Shown: positions 37,873-46,856, numbered from the stretch's first letter. The stretch is 64,000 nucleotides of DNA from Crocosphaera watsonii WH 8501 (GCF_000167195.1 NZ_AADV02000001.1:62001-126000), one strand, 5' to 3'. Numbers and translations are program-made. The notes: a model not told the origin generated them from the letters alone.

Positions 37873-38081
37873 TGCTCACCGCAACAAAAAAGTCTTATTG
37901 AAAAGCACTACAAACAACATCAGTTGAGTCAACAAAAATATAAGCCCTGTGATTTAACGTAAAATTTAAGCTAATTTATTACGGCTATTTTAATGACTAA
38001 CATTCCCAGAATCAAGTCTTTTTAAAACCTCAAATAAAAACAACAATATGAGAAAAAAAAGAATAGTAAGATAGTTTTTTG

Positions 38082-38102
38082 TTAGCGGAGATTATCCGCT
38101 AA
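38082..38102. repeat. TTAGCGGA-N5-TCCGCTAA palindrome
   Basis: One of four 21-nt palindromes of the form TTAGCGKA-N5-TMCGCTAA in this window (others at 40733, 62574 and 63113). This copy has perfect eight-base arms. A degenerate relative lies near 37955. Confidence 0.6.
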
Positions 38103-38172
38103 TCCTGTGTATTTTTGTGCAGAGAGATAGGGGGATCAAGAAAAATCTATCCCCCATCGGCTCCGGAGCCTT

Positions 38173-39660
38173 TTACATCTCTAATCCTGGGGGACTCCGA
38201 CCAGCTAATGAAAATAATTCGCATAATTGGACAATGGCATTTTGCCCCTGTAATCTCATGGTCTCTAAAAAACTGAACATTTGGGTGACTAACTCTGCAC
38301 CCCAGTCGCTTCTTGCTCCCCCACTTACTTTGCGGTGAATGATAATGGGACGTAAAGCTCTCTCAGCATCATTATTATCTGGTTTGACTTCAGGATAAGT
38401 TAGAAAGGTGAACCACTCTTCCCAATGACGTTTGAGACGGTTAATCAATCTTTGTGCATCATAAGGCCATCCTTTTTTGGGAGTTGCTTTAAAAATCTTT
38501 TGCAGTGAGTTCTCGACTTCTGTTCTTTTGGAGCCTAAGTCTTCAAGGGTTAAATTTCGAGCATGATAATGACGATAATGGATACGGGCGGTTGCTAAAA
38601 CTTGCTGTACATCGGCAGCAAATTCTCGATTCGCTTGAAAACGACTGGTTTTAAGGGACTCTAACTCTCGTTCTAAATGTGCCAGACATTTCTGTTTGGC
38701 CATCGCACTTTGTCTAAAGTAGGCACTATAGCAGTCACTGGTGAGGATGCCCTTAAAATCTGCTCCTAACAATTTCTCGACTTCTGCGGAGCTTCTAGTG
38801 GGAGCCAACATCAACACACAGACCTCATTTGATGTGGCTACCCAAACCCAATACTTGATGCCATCGATGCAATAACTGGTTTCGTCAACACATCGGATTC
38901 CTGGCTGCTGGATGTACTTTAACCACTGTTGGGTCAAGGGTTCTAAACTTTCTTGAAACCATTTGTGCATTTTGGCAAGGCTCCCTTGAGAAATGGGAAT
39001 GCCAAAGACATACTCTATAAAATGTTCCTGTTTACGCCATGTAAGATTACCCCCATAGCCAAGCCAGCCCACGATGCTACTTAATCGCGCCCCATAACGG
39101 AATCCTTCTTTAACTCCCAATGGAACAGGACTGTAATCTGACCATCCACAACTAGGACATTTATAGAATCCGCGACGATATTCCCTGATTTCTATGGGTT
39201 GGTCTACTACTTCAGCCACTTGCTGGACTTTTTCGGGAACTACTTCATCTCGTTCCACTGAACCCCCACAAACAGGACAGTTTTCTAGTTCTAAAGTGAC
39301 TATCTTATCGGGCTGACCAAAACCATTACGGGTCTTCCCTGGGTGGTCATATTTTGGTCCGCGTTTAAATCCTTTTTTGCGTTTCTTTTTGTCAGAAGGC
39401 TTTTTTAGTGGGTCTGATGATGGGGGGACTGAACTGTTTTTTGAGTTACGGTTTTTTAGCTTATCTCTCTCTTCTTTCAATTTTTCAATTTCTTGCTGTT
39501 GTGTAGAGATTTGTTGTTGTTGCTGGTCAATCAGTCTTTGTTGAAGAGATAACTGTTGTTGTGCCTTGACTAGCCACTCAATCATGAAGACATTGTTCGC
39601 CAACTGTTCATCGGCGATAGCTCTAACTAGCTTTGAATCAATGGTAGCATTTGTGGTCAT
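38173..39660 (-). CDS. IS66-family transposase (TnpC type)
   Basis: About 495 residues from ATG 39660 (MTTNATIDS). A glutamine-rich coiled coil at about 40-75 (QQQLSLQQRLIDQQQQQIST) is followed by a basic NSSVPPSSDPLKKPSDKKKR linker, a CPVCGG/CPSCGW zinc finger, and the DDE domain: VDETSYCIDGIKYWVW, LTSDCYSAYF, and the final Glu in PDNNDAERALRP with the HRKVSGGARS signature. The domain order and length are normal for IS66 transposases. The frame is intact. Confidence 0.92.
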   Translation of the reverse strand: MTTNATIDSKLVRAIADEQLANNVFMIEWLVKAQQQLSLQQRLIDQQQQQISTQQQEIEKLKEERDKLKNRNSKNSSVPPSSDPLKKPSDKKKRKKGFKRGPKYDHPGKTRNGFGQPDKIVTLELENCPVCGGSVERDEVVPEKVQQVAEVVDQPIEIREYRRGFYKCPSCGWSDYSPVPLGVKEGFRYGARLSSIVGWLGYGGNLTWRKQEHFIEYVFGIPISQGSLAKMHKWFQESLEPLTQQWLKYIQQPGIRCVDETSYCIDGIKYWVWVATSNEVCVLMLAPTRSSAEVEKLLGADFKGILTSDCYSAYFRQSAMAKQKCLAHLERELESLKTSRFQANREFAADVQQVLATARIHYRHYHARNLTLEDLGSKRTEVENSLQKIFKATPKKGWPYDAQRLINRLKRHWEEWFTFLTYPEVKPDNNDAERALRPIIIHRKVSGGARSDWGAELVTQMFSFLETMRLQGQNAIVQLCELFSLAGRSPPGLEM

Positions 39661-39726
39661 AACCCCCACTATACATAAAAATCCCCGATTTTACCTTTAT
39701 GTTGTCAAGACAGATTCTTTATTGCG

Positions 39727-40650
39727 GTGAGCAATTACAATCAAGGCAATCAACAACTAAAAAAAATCTGGCAAAGTTCTTTATTTTCTGATAAATTATC
39801 TGTCTTAGTGGCTGATAGTGACTACAGCCAAAAGGATTTTATTGGGGAACAAGTTAAGCATGAAGACGTAGTTACTATTACAAGAGTTAGAAGTGACCGA
39901 GTTTTTTATCGTCAATTTATTCGGGACCCAAATCAAGCCAAAACTTCGGGACATCCCCGTTGGTATGGGGATAAATTTGACCTTAAAGATGACCAAACTT
40001 GGACTGAACCTGATGAAGTTCATCATGTTCCCTTTACAACGAAAAAAGGTCGTCAATTAACAGTGACTATTTCGGGATGGAAACAGATGTTAATGAGAGG
40101 AACTAAAAACTATAAAATGAACAATCACCCCTTTACTTTACTCCAGATTGTTGTCAGAGATCAAGAAAGAAATAGTATTTGGAAACCTATGTGGCTTATT
40201 GTTATTGGTTCTCGGCGCGATGAGTTAAGTTTAGTTGATTGTTATCAGTGTTATCGACAACGTTATGACATGGAACATCTTTTTCGATTTGGTAAACAAA
40301 GATTATTGATGACATCTTATTTAACTCCCGATGTACATCATGAAGAAAATTAGTTTAAACTAACACTTCTTTCTTATGTAAATTTGTGGGCTGCCAGAAA
40401 ATTAGCTGTGGTTTTACCCCGTGATTGGGAACAGTATTTGAAGACTAATAAATCCATCAAAATCACCCCTAGTCTAGTTCAAAGAGACTTTTCAAGAATA
40501 ATTACGACCTTGGGGACTTTCGCCAAATTTCCCAAACGTCGAGGTTTTTCTTCCGGACGTATTAAAGGTTACAAAAAAGCCCCACGAACTCGTCATGATG
40601 TTATCAAGAAAGGGAGCAAAAAATCAACTGAAAACTTAAAAGCTCCTTAG
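39727..40650 (+). pseudogene. Transposase (same family as 63158), 5' truncated and with amber stop
   Basis: From about 39736 the sequence matches, almost base for base, codons about 180 onward of the transposase at 63158. Its first third is replaced by the IS66 end. The frame continues to TAG 40351-40353 (HHEEN-stop-FKLTLLSYV), where TGG (Trp) is expected, then on to the natural stop at 40650. Motifs: LVADSDYSQKDF and DMEHLFRFGKQRL. The family is a DDE transposase often annotated only as putative (NF041680-like); the name is from memory. Confidence 0.8.
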
Positions 40651-40732
40651 TTTTCCTCAGAATCTATAGATTAGCCCTATTTGTCAGCCAATTTTATTGA
40701 CTGATACAGAGCCGATATTTTGGGATTTTAGT

Positions 40733-40753
40733 TTAGCGTAAAATATACGCTAA
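40733..40753. repeat. TTAGCGTA-N5-TACGCTAA palindrome
   Basis: It lies 82 bases after the broken transposase and probably forms part of that element's right end. The flanking minus strand, GGACTTTGGACAAAAAAAG, is also found (one or two changes) in front of the palindrome at 62574. Confidence 0.65.
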
Positions 40754-40778
40754 CAAACTTTTTTTGTCCAAAGTCCAA

Positions 40779-41150
40779 TTAATTGTGGTGTTGATGATGA
40801 TCATGACCTTCATGACCCTCGTGACTACCATGATCATGAGGTTCAGAACGAATTTCTACTGGTCCAACTTGCCATGTTCCTAAGTTAACCAAAGACATAG
40901 TTTCTAAGCCAAAGGAAACCACTCCCATACTTACTAAACCTGTGGCAATGGTTCCCATAGCTACGCTTCCAAAGGATATTAAACCCATAGGAACAAAACC
41001 AATAGCGACAATACCCATTGGTGCAACCCCAATAGCAATATAACCGGTTGGAGTAATACCAAAAGAAATCAATTTTTTTTGCTTTCCACCACCACATTCT
41101 CCTGTAGCTTGGACATCAATTAAGTCATCGGGTTGTAATTTAACTGCCAT
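40779..41150 (-). CDS. G-x-I-x-I-G repeat protein with histidine-rich tail
   Basis: From ATG 41150 (MAVKLQPDD), 123 residues; an in-frame ATG at 41204 would add 18. Residues about 25-95 are a run of 11- to 12-residue repeats of the form FGITPTGYIAIG / VAPMGIVAIG / FVPMGLISFG / SVAMGTIATG, which would form a regular beta structure or membrane-associated sheet. The tail has about ten histidines (HDHGSHEGHEGHDHHQHHN), a likely metal-binding region. Two nearby features, GECGGGKQKK and the repeats, do not match a named family I know. Function unknown; metal storage or sensing is possible. Confidence 0.65.
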   Translation of the reverse strand: MAVKLQPDDLIDVQATGECGGGKQKKLISFGITPTGYIAIGVAPMGIVAIGFVPMGLISFGSVAMGTIATGLVSMGVVSFGLETMSLVNLGTWQVGPVEIRSEPHDHGSHEGHEGHDHHQHHN

Positions 41151-41231
41151 GATGGGTTCGGATAAAATTGTTCTTGCGGACACTATGTTACCAGGGACTC
41201 CCATAAATGGTCAAAAGACAGTCTGTCAAAC

Positions 41232-42119
41232 TTAACTCTCAGAAAATAATTTAACGATCACCTGGGAAGGATCTGCTTGTTTAACTAGAGATTCTCCAAT
41301 CAAAACAGCGTTAGCTCCTGCTTGTTTGACCTGTTGTAAGTCTTGGGGGCTATGAATACCGGATTCACTGACAATATAAATGCCTTTCTCTTTGATCTGA
41401 TCTTGACGGGCAGTTAATAATTCTTTAGTTGTGTCTAAACTCACCTCAAAGGTTTCGAGGTTACGGTTATTAATTCCCAGTAAAGAAACCCCCTCAATAG
41501 CCAAAACCCGATCCATTTCATGCAAAGAATGAACCTCTACTAAAGGAGTCATACCCAAGGAAAGAATAATTTTAATAAAATACTGTAAATCTGAATCTTT
41601 CAGAATAGCAGCAATTAAAAGAATAGCATCGGCCCCTTTGACCCTAGCTAAATAGATTTGATAGGGATAAATAATAAATTCCTTACATAGCAAAGGAATA
41701 TCAACTGCTTGACGAACTAAAGCCAGGTTATCAAAACTACCTTGAAAAAATTTACTATCCGTTAACACAGAAAGACAACTGGCCCCACCTTTAACATAAG
41801 CTTGGGCGATGGCCACCGGATCAAAGTCTTTTCGAATCACCCCCTTAGAAGGAGAGGCTTTTTTTACCTCTGCAATTAAAGCGGGTTGGGTTTTTCCTTG
41901 GCTAATAGCCCCTAAAAAATCTTTAGCTGGTGGCGCGTTTCTCTCCTGTTTCCGTAACTCTAACAAGGAGAGACTTTCCCGCATTCGTTCCACTTCTTTT
42001 TCCTTGTGCCAGACGATTTCTTCGAGGATATGGTTAGCCTCACCATTGGGATCAGGCACTTGATAACGTAAGATATCGACTTCTATGGCTGGGTTGGGGG
42101 GTCGTCGTCTGATTTGCAT
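41232..42119 (-). CDS. trpC: Indole-3-glycerol phosphate synthase
   Basis: A 295-residue TIM-barrel enzyme of tryptophan synthesis that closes CdRP to indole-3-glycerol phosphate. Motifs: [20 protein letters not shown], the catalytic [41 protein letters not shown] and [11 protein letters not shown]. The N-terminal extension of about 30 residues ([20 protein letters not shown]) is the usual cyanobacterial form. The gene looks intact and stands alone, apart from other trp genes, as is normal in cyanobacteria. Confidence 0.95.
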   Translation of the reverse strand: MQIRRRPPNPAIEVDILRYQVPDPNGEANHILEEIVWHKEKEVERMRESLSLLELRKQERNAPPAKDFLGAISQGKTQPALIAEVKKASPSKGVIRKDFDPVAIAQAYVKGGASCLSVLTDSKFFQGSFDNLALVRQAVDIPLLCKEFIIYPYQIYLARVKGADAILLIAAILKDSDLQYFIKIILSLGMTPLVEVHSLHEMDRVLAIEGVSLLGINNRNLETFEVSLDTTKELLTARQDQIKEKGIYIVSESGIHSPQDLQQVKQAGANAVLIGESLVKQADPSQVIVKLFSES

Positions 42120-42337
42120 GGACTTTGTTAAGAAACTTTAAGAAACTAACTCAGATTTATGGCTATCTAAGGTATTGTATCCATAATTTCCTTCCCTTTA
42201 CCAGACGATTTAGAAAGTTTACCGTGAACCTGGTGAGGGAAGTTACGGAGAAGGGTGGCTAAGATAAAAAAAAAGATTTTCTATATAATCTCCATAGTAT
42301 CCCTAACTTTAGACTAAAGATTAAGTCGATCATCCCT

Positions 42338-42526
42338 ATGAACACCATTAAAGAAAAAATCCAATCGATCTTGAATCAATTACCAGATGATTGTTCAATT
42401 GAAGATATCCAGTATCATTTGTATGTTCTTGAAAAAATACGTCAAGGATTACAGGTCGCTGAACGCGAACCCATATTACAACAAGAAGAAGTCGAGGGAC
42501 TACTAAGTAAATGGCTTATCGAGTGA
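42338..42526 (+). CDS. Antitoxin of a ParE-type toxin-antitoxin pair
   Basis: A 62-residue acidic protein (MNTIKEKIQSILNQLPDDCS, then EDIQYHLYVLEKIRQGLQVA) of the small helical antitoxin kind that sits in front of RelE/ParE toxins in cyanobacteria. It overlaps the toxin start by 16 bases, so the two are translationally coupled. It is expected to bind the toxin with its C-terminus and the operator with the pair. Confidence 0.75.
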   Translation: MNTIKEKIQSILNQLPDDCSIEDIQYHLYVLEKIRQGLQVAEREPILQQEEVEGLLSKWLIE

Positions 42527-42804
42527 TTTGGTCTTCTAAGGCTGTAGAAGATGTTGATTCCATTGCGACCTATATCGCCCGTGATTCTCCTTCCTATGCT
42601 GCTGCGGTGGTACGCCAGATTTTGGATGCTACGAGTCAGTTGGAGGATAATCCGTTAACAGGAGAGTTGATTGCCGAAGGGGATAACGACACCTTTCGGG
42701 ATCAACCAGCTTATACATACCGTGTCATCTATCAAGTTGATGGTGACACTGTGACAGTGGTGGCGGTGGTGCATACGAAACGATTATTAGGTCTCAATGA
42801 ATAA
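42511..42804 (+). CDS. RelE/ParE-family toxin
   Basis: A 97-residue protein with the ParE/RelE plan: YRVIWSSKAVEDVDSIATYI at the start, a helix AAAVVRQILDATSQL, then the strand YRVIYQVDGDTVTVVAVVHT and the terminal R (KRLLGL). ParE-type members poison gyrase, RelE-type cut mRNA; the sequence alone does not decide. Unusually, the cpcF-like gene starts six bases after this stop on the same strand. Confidence 0.85.
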   Translation: MAYRVIWSSKAVEDVDSIATYIARDSPSYAAAVVRQILDATSQLEDNPLTGELIAEGDNDTFRDQPAYTYRVIYQVDGDTVTVVAVVHTKRLLGLNE

Positions 42805-42810
42805 TTAAAG

Positions 42811-43395
42811 ATGGAAGATCAAGACATTCAAGGTTTAATTGAAGCAGTACAAAAGGCTGATTCTGCGGTGGGGTTACTCATAGCAGTTCGGTCTTTGGCT
42901 TTGAGTTGCCATGAAAAGGCGATCCCAACGTTAATCGAGGCGTTGGGATATAACAATGCTGGGGCTGCGGCCGGTGCAGTGAAAGGATTGATTAATTTAG
43001 GTGATGTTAGTGTCCCCTATCTCCTACAGCAGATTGACGGTTACAATTATGGGGCAAGGGCTTGGGCAACTAGTGCCTTGGCAGGGATCGGTCATCCTTC
43101 AGCTTTGGACCATCTCCAAGAGACAGCGTTAAGGGATTTTTCCCTGAGTGTACGCCGTTCTGCTGCGAAAGGACTGGGTTATATAGAGTGGTCTAAGTTA
43201 TCGGTTTCAGAGGCTTCTGAGGGACAAAAACAGGCAACTGAGACGTTATCTAAGGTATTAGATGACCCTGAATGGGTGGTGCGTTATGCTGCGGTGGTGG
43301 GATTGCAAAATTTAGCGATTTCTGTAGATAATCAGAGTCTAGTGCAGCTTGGCGAAAGTAATCCACCAGATTTTTACAGAAACTTTCGTGACTAG
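42811..43395 (+). pseudogene. cpcF: Phycobilin lyase subunit, CpcF-like, 3' end cut by IS630 copy C
   Basis: About 177 native residues (to 43341) of a HEAT-repeat protein: IPTLIEALGYNNAGAAAGAV, VPYLLQQIDGYNYGARAWAT, LRDFSLSVRRSAAKGLGYIE and DPEWVVRYAAVVGLQNLA. The repeats match what I recall of CpcF, which pairs with CpcE to attach phycocyanobilin to alpha-phycocyanin; other E/F lyases (PecF, CpeZ) are alternatives. The frame then runs into the IS (VQLGESNPPDFYRN). The family is about 200-215 residues, so some 25-35 are missing. The other half of the gene is not on the far side of the IS. Confidence 0.75.
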
Positions 43396-43403
43396 CCACG
43401 ACA

Positions 43404-43985
43404 ATGTGTTTCAATGAAACTAACGGAAGAATCTCGAAGTTGATGTCCATGATAAAAGCATTGCCAATTAACCTCTCCAACCTACAGAAAACAGTACTCC
43501 AACAAATAGTGAGAGGGACAACAAACCCCTATCGCCTTGTTAGACGAGCCAAGCTAATCTTAGCCGCAGCATCAGGAGAGAGCAATAGTTCGATTAGTCG
43601 AAGATTAGAATTAGACCGAGTACAAGTGCGTCAGTGGCGATCGCGATGGTTTGAGGAGAGAGAAAAACTGAGTGCCGCCGAAGAACAACAGGTAACGGAG
43701 AAAGCATTAATGGTCTTGATCAAAGGAATTTTAAGCGATCGCCCAAGACCTGGAACAACAAAATCCTTTACGGTCGAACAAGTAGTCCAGATTGTAGAGA
43801 TCGCTTGTGAAGAATGTGAAAAATCAGACAGACCAGTGAGCCATTGGACACCTTCAGAGTTGGCGGATGAAGCCATAAAAAGAGGAATTGTCGAAAAGAT
43901 TTCCCCCCGTAGTGTGGGGCGTTTTTTAAAAAGAAGCGACATTACAACCACATCTCGTTCGTTACTGGTTAAATGCCAAAATTGA
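43404..43985 (+). CDS. IS630-type transposase orfA (copy C)
   Basis: The HTH half, protein-identical to orfA of copy A. T6A5 shift site at 43922-43932. Confidence 0.82.
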   Translation: MCFNETNGRISKLMSMIKALPINLSNLQKTVLQQIVRGTTNPYRLVRRAKLILAAASGESNSSISRRLELDRVQVRQWRSRWFEEREKLSAAEEQQVTEKALMVLIKGILSDRPRPGTTKSFTVEQVVQIVEIACEECEKSDRPVSHWTPSELADEAIKRGIVEKISPRSVGRFLKRSDITTTSRSLLVKCQN

Positions 43986-44049
43986 TGATCCCTTAAAATT
44001 TAAAAAGCAAGTCAAATATATCTGTGAACTTCATCAAGAAGCTAAAACT

Positions 44050-44691
44050 TTGTTAGAACAAGGAATTCATTTAATTAGTACAGATGAAATGACAGGGATT
44101 CAAGCTCTTGAGAGATTATTTCCGAACAAAAGAATCAAGCCTAAACAAGTAGAAAAAATCGAATTTGAATATGAAAGACACGGAACTTTAAGCTTGATTG
44201 CGAACTGGGATATGGCAAGAGGAAAAGTTGTTAGTCCCTCTATTGGACCGACAAGAACAGAACAAGATTTTTCTGAACATATCCAGAGAACGATTAAGAT
44301 TGATGAAAAAGCAGAATGGATTTTTATTGTAGATAAACTCAACACTCATAAATCGGAAAGCTTAGTCAAATTAGTAGCAGAAAGCTGTGAAATTACTATT
44401 GATTTGGGGAGAAAAGGAAAGGAGGGGATTTTGCAATCTATGGACAGCAGAGCAGATTTTTTATCAGATGAATCTCATCGAATTCGCTTTGTTTATATTC
44501 CCAAACATACATCGTGGCTTAATCAAATTGAGTGTTGGTTTTAGATCTTAGTCAGGCGTTTACTCAAAAGAATTACTGTCCGTTCAACTGAAGAACTATC
44601 CCAAAAAATTCTCAATTTTATTGATTACTTTAATCAACATTTTGCTAAGCCGTTCGTTTGGAAATTTAAGGGCTTTAAAGATCATAAGTGA
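44050..44691 (+). pseudogene. IS630-type transposase orfB (copy C), amber mutation
   Basis: The DDE half, interrupted by TAG at 44542-44544 directly after NQIECWF, where the other copies have TCG (Ser). The frame is otherwise open to 44691. The stop comes just after the catalytic Glu and removes about 49 C-terminal residues. It also carries D/K changes such as FIVDKLNTHKS, shared with copy D. Confidence 0.85.
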
Positions 44692-45007
44692 CTGGTGGAT
44701 TATTTTTGCTAAGCTGCACTAGAGTGCTATCTGTCCAAACAAAATTATCTTGTGCTGAAGTTGGAGGAAAAGTGGTGTTGTTAACCCAGTTAAAAATTCC
44801 TTGTTCCCAAGTACCATTGTTCGCGTTGTTCCCGATGCGTCCTTCAGCAACCCAGTCTTCCTCAAAAAGCCCGCTATTTTTAGCGTTATTGAAGTCGGTA
44901 TCTGTAAATGTGGGTAAATCGGTAAAACTAGCAGCTTGAGCAACTGAGGTACTAAGTCCAACCCCCATTGCAATCGTTACAGCAGCTAAATATTTATATT
45001 TCATCAT
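44675..45007 (-). pseudogene. Exported protein, 3' end cut by IS630 copy C
   Basis: The native part is 44722..45007 (about 95 residues); the last 15 residues and stop (LVQLSKNNPPVTYDL) are IS DNA read in frame. A signal peptide is clear (YLAAVTIAMGVGLSTSVAQA, cleavage after AQAA). The mature part is acidic and asparagine-rich (GRIGNNANNGTWEQGIFNWV), as in PEP-CTERM proteins, but a sorting signal would lie in the missing part. A GGAG ribosome-binding site precedes the twin ATGs at 45007/45004. Confidence 0.65.
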
Positions 45008-45071
45008 GCTTCTCCGTGTATCTATCTACGTATTTACTTAAGTATATATATTAATTTTCGGGTCAATGTTA

Positions 45072-45107
45072 GCGTTCATGTAAACGTTCATGTAAACGTT
45101 CGTGTTT
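45072..45107. repeat. Three tandem 12-bp units upstream of the secreted-protein gene
   Basis: GCGTTCATGTAA, ACGTTCATGTAA, ACGTTCGTGTTT in direct tandem, 65-100 bases upstream of the start at 45007. Twelve-base spacing is a little over one helix turn, so the units could be operator sites for a cooperative regulator. No other function visible. Confidence 0.5.
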
Positions 45108-45210
45108 GATTTAAGAAATTATTGTTAACACTACGTATTTATACTTAGATACCCTCCATTAAAGAAGTGCCAACTTGAACAATGTACAACTGTCACGTAG
45201 ACACCTAATT

Positions 45211-45786
45211 TCAATTGTCGACCTTTGATTTTAACTCTGCTATGATTTTCTCTGTTTTTCTTTTTGACCTTTTCAGTCCATAAATCTGAGAACAAAACGA
45301 GGTGATAATTGCGATCAAGTCTTCCATTAGTTCATCTTGTTTATCCTCGCTATGATTAACAATTTCTAATTTTTTGCTCAGTTCTTTTAAGAGAAGTTCT
45401 ATGTAATTAGTTCCAAATCGGGCTAATCGATCTTTGTGTTCTACTACTAAGATATTATAATTTGGATCTACTAAAATCTTTCCTAATTGCTTGCGATCAT
45501 CATTTAAAACACTCCCTATTTCTTTAACTATTTTGTAAATTTTATAGCCACGAGCTATGGAGTAATCTTTGAGTAGTTCTGCTTGGCGATCTAGATTATC
45601 TTTGTTTTCTGCACTAGAAACCCTCGCATAAATACAAGCTATCAAGTCAGATTTGGAGTTTTTTTCATCCAGAATGATGATTGTACCAGTGGGTGATTGA
45701 TAACCTCTCAAATTACCTTGCTTCCACCACCTCTAGGCTGTTCGATAACTTATTCCTGCTTTTTTTGCATAGTCTGAAAGTTTCAT
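45211..45786 (-). pseudogene. IS607-family serine recombinase (TnpA), amber in the HTH domain
   Basis: The full frame starts at ATG 45786 (MKLSDYAKKAGISYRTA), then TAG at 45733-45735, then RWWKQGNLRGYQSPTGTIII. The family has Trp (TGG) at the stop. The rest is a serine recombinase: catalytic Ser in CIYARVSSAENKDNLDRQ, then VVEHKDRLARFGTNYIELLL. Downstream, the usual tnpB is absent, so this is an orphan. The longest uninterrupted part is 45211..45711, which keeps the catalytic domain but loses the MerR-like DNA-binding head. Confidence 0.85.
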
Positions 45787-45858
45787 GTCTATATATTAAC
45801 ATGAATGACTATACTTGACTATATTTTTATTGAAAGTTTAGGATACCAGTTTCCCAAC

Positions 45859-45886
45859 GTAGGGGTCAACGGCCGTTGACCCCTAC
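45859..45886. repeat. 28-bp perfect palindrome, copy 2
   Basis: Half-site GTAGGGGTCAACGG followed by its complement. Differs from the 18075 copy at one position in each arm, and the two changes compensate each other. Preceded by the shared ATACCAGTTTCC. It lies 13 bases beyond the stop of the ABC permease gene and may also act as its terminator. Confidence 0.85.
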
Positions 45887-45898
45887 AAGGTTTGAAAA

Positions 45899-46789
45899 TC
45901 AAGCAAAACGACGGCGTAATAAGGGTTGAATAGTTAATAAAATTAAGGCATCAAACCCTACTAATAGTAGTAAAACCCCAAGAAAATTAATATCCAGCCA
46001 AGGGGTTTCCAGGACAATACTTCCTAAAGACCATTGCCCATTGAGGTAAATATAACGAATTGGTTCAATGGCGTAGGTTAAAGGGTTCAAACTCGCCACA
46101 ACTTGTAACCATCCTGCCATAAAAGATAGAGGTGCAAGGGCGGTACTAGCAAACAATAGGGGTAAGTTGGTGACAAAAATGACTGCTATGAGTTCGATAT
46201 GCCCCGGCAGGGCAAAAGCTAACCCTAAACTTAATCCTGTTACTCCAGCAACGATTAAAAAGACAATTAAGGCGATCGCTCCTAAACCAGCTAAACCGGG
46301 TAAACCTCCTCCTAACATAGCACTGGCCCCAACAATAACGGCGGTTTGGATGATACTGAGGCTAATAATATAGAGGGTAGAAGCAGCCACTATGGAATAA
46401 CGAGAGGCTAACGGCGCAACCAGTAAGCGGTTGAGAAAGCCAAACTCTCTATCAAACATAACCGGTAGTCCGGCATTTAATGCCCCTGAAAATGCGGTGA
46501 AAACAATAATACCAGGGGAGAGAAACTTAGCATAGTTGAGATCATCCCCAAATAACCCTTGAGGGGCGTTGTAAAATAAAGCCCCAAATAATATTAACCA
46601 CATAAACGGCTGAATAATACCGGCCATAAAGGTTGAGGGACGGCGTTGTAGTTGAATGAACAGACGTTTCGTCATGGCTAGGGTTTCTTGAGAAAAGTCT
46701 GAGAACCAATTCCCCTCCGGTGTAATATCAGTGATCACATTGGGGGCTAAACTGTTCTGGGTTTGAGATGGTGTAATGGTTTGACTCAT
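45899..46789 (-). CDS. ABC-2 type transporter permease
   Basis: A 296-residue membrane protein of the ABC-2 export family. After a soluble start, residues about 50-290 contain six hydrophobic segments. FMAGIIQPFMWLILFGALFY and VMFDREFGFLNRLLVAPLAS are typical, and LNPLTYAIEPIRYIYLNGQW is the usual C-terminal signature. No ATPase gene lies beside it, so the partner ATP-binding subunit must be encoded elsewhere or in the unseen region upstream. Substrate unknown. Confidence 0.85.
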   Translation of the reverse strand: MSQTITPSQTQNSLAPNVITDITPEGNWFSDFSQETLAMTKRLFIQLQRRPSTFMAGIIQPFMWLILFGALFYNAPQGLFGDDLNYAKFLSPGIIVFTAFSGALNAGLPVMFDREFGFLNRLLVAPLASRYSIVAASTLYIISLSIIQTAVIVGASAMLGGGLPGLAGLGAIALIVFLIVAGVTGLSLGLAFALPGHIELIAVIFVTNLPLLFASTALAPLSFMAGWLQVVASLNPLTYAIEPIRYIYLNGQWSLGSIVLETPWLDINFLGVLLLLVGFDALILLTIQPLLRRRFA

Positions 46790-46856
46790 ATTATCTATGT
46801 ATTATTTTTCTCGCTTCTTTGATCTTATAGCAGTTCTCAAGGGACGGAGTTATTGG

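Larger units (their letters stand above)
37873..39733 (-). mobile_element. IS66-family element (limits inferred)
   Basis: A 12-bp perfect inverted pair, TGCTCACCGCAA at 37873 and TTGCGGTGAGCA ending at 39733, brackets the IS66 transposase gene. On the right the bracket abuts the broken transposase gene at 39734 exactly where that gene's 5' part is missing, which fits an insertion or deletion at the IS66 end. No eight-base target duplication is seen, so the left limit is uncertain. No tnpA/tnpB helper genes are present. Confidence 0.6.
43342..44719 (+). mobile_element. IS630-type element, copy C
   Basis: 1378 bp with TA on both sides (43340-43341 and 44720-44721). The left neighbour is a cpcF-like gene and the right neighbour is the 3' side of an unrelated secreted-protein gene, so this is probably a recombinant junction between two older insertions. 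Confidence 0.92.

Noticed and set aside
37873-40753. Composite transposon formed by IS66 and the neighbouring transposase
   Set aside because: The two belong to different families, the second is 5' truncated and no target duplication encloses the pair; a nested insertion or deletion explains the layout better.
1720-45735. Recoding of TAA/TAG as glutamine, since several internal stops sit where Gln could be expected
   Set aside because: Most genes here end normally at TAA or TAG, and at least three internal stops replace Trp or Ser rather than Gln (40351, 44542, 45733). Point mutation or error is simpler.
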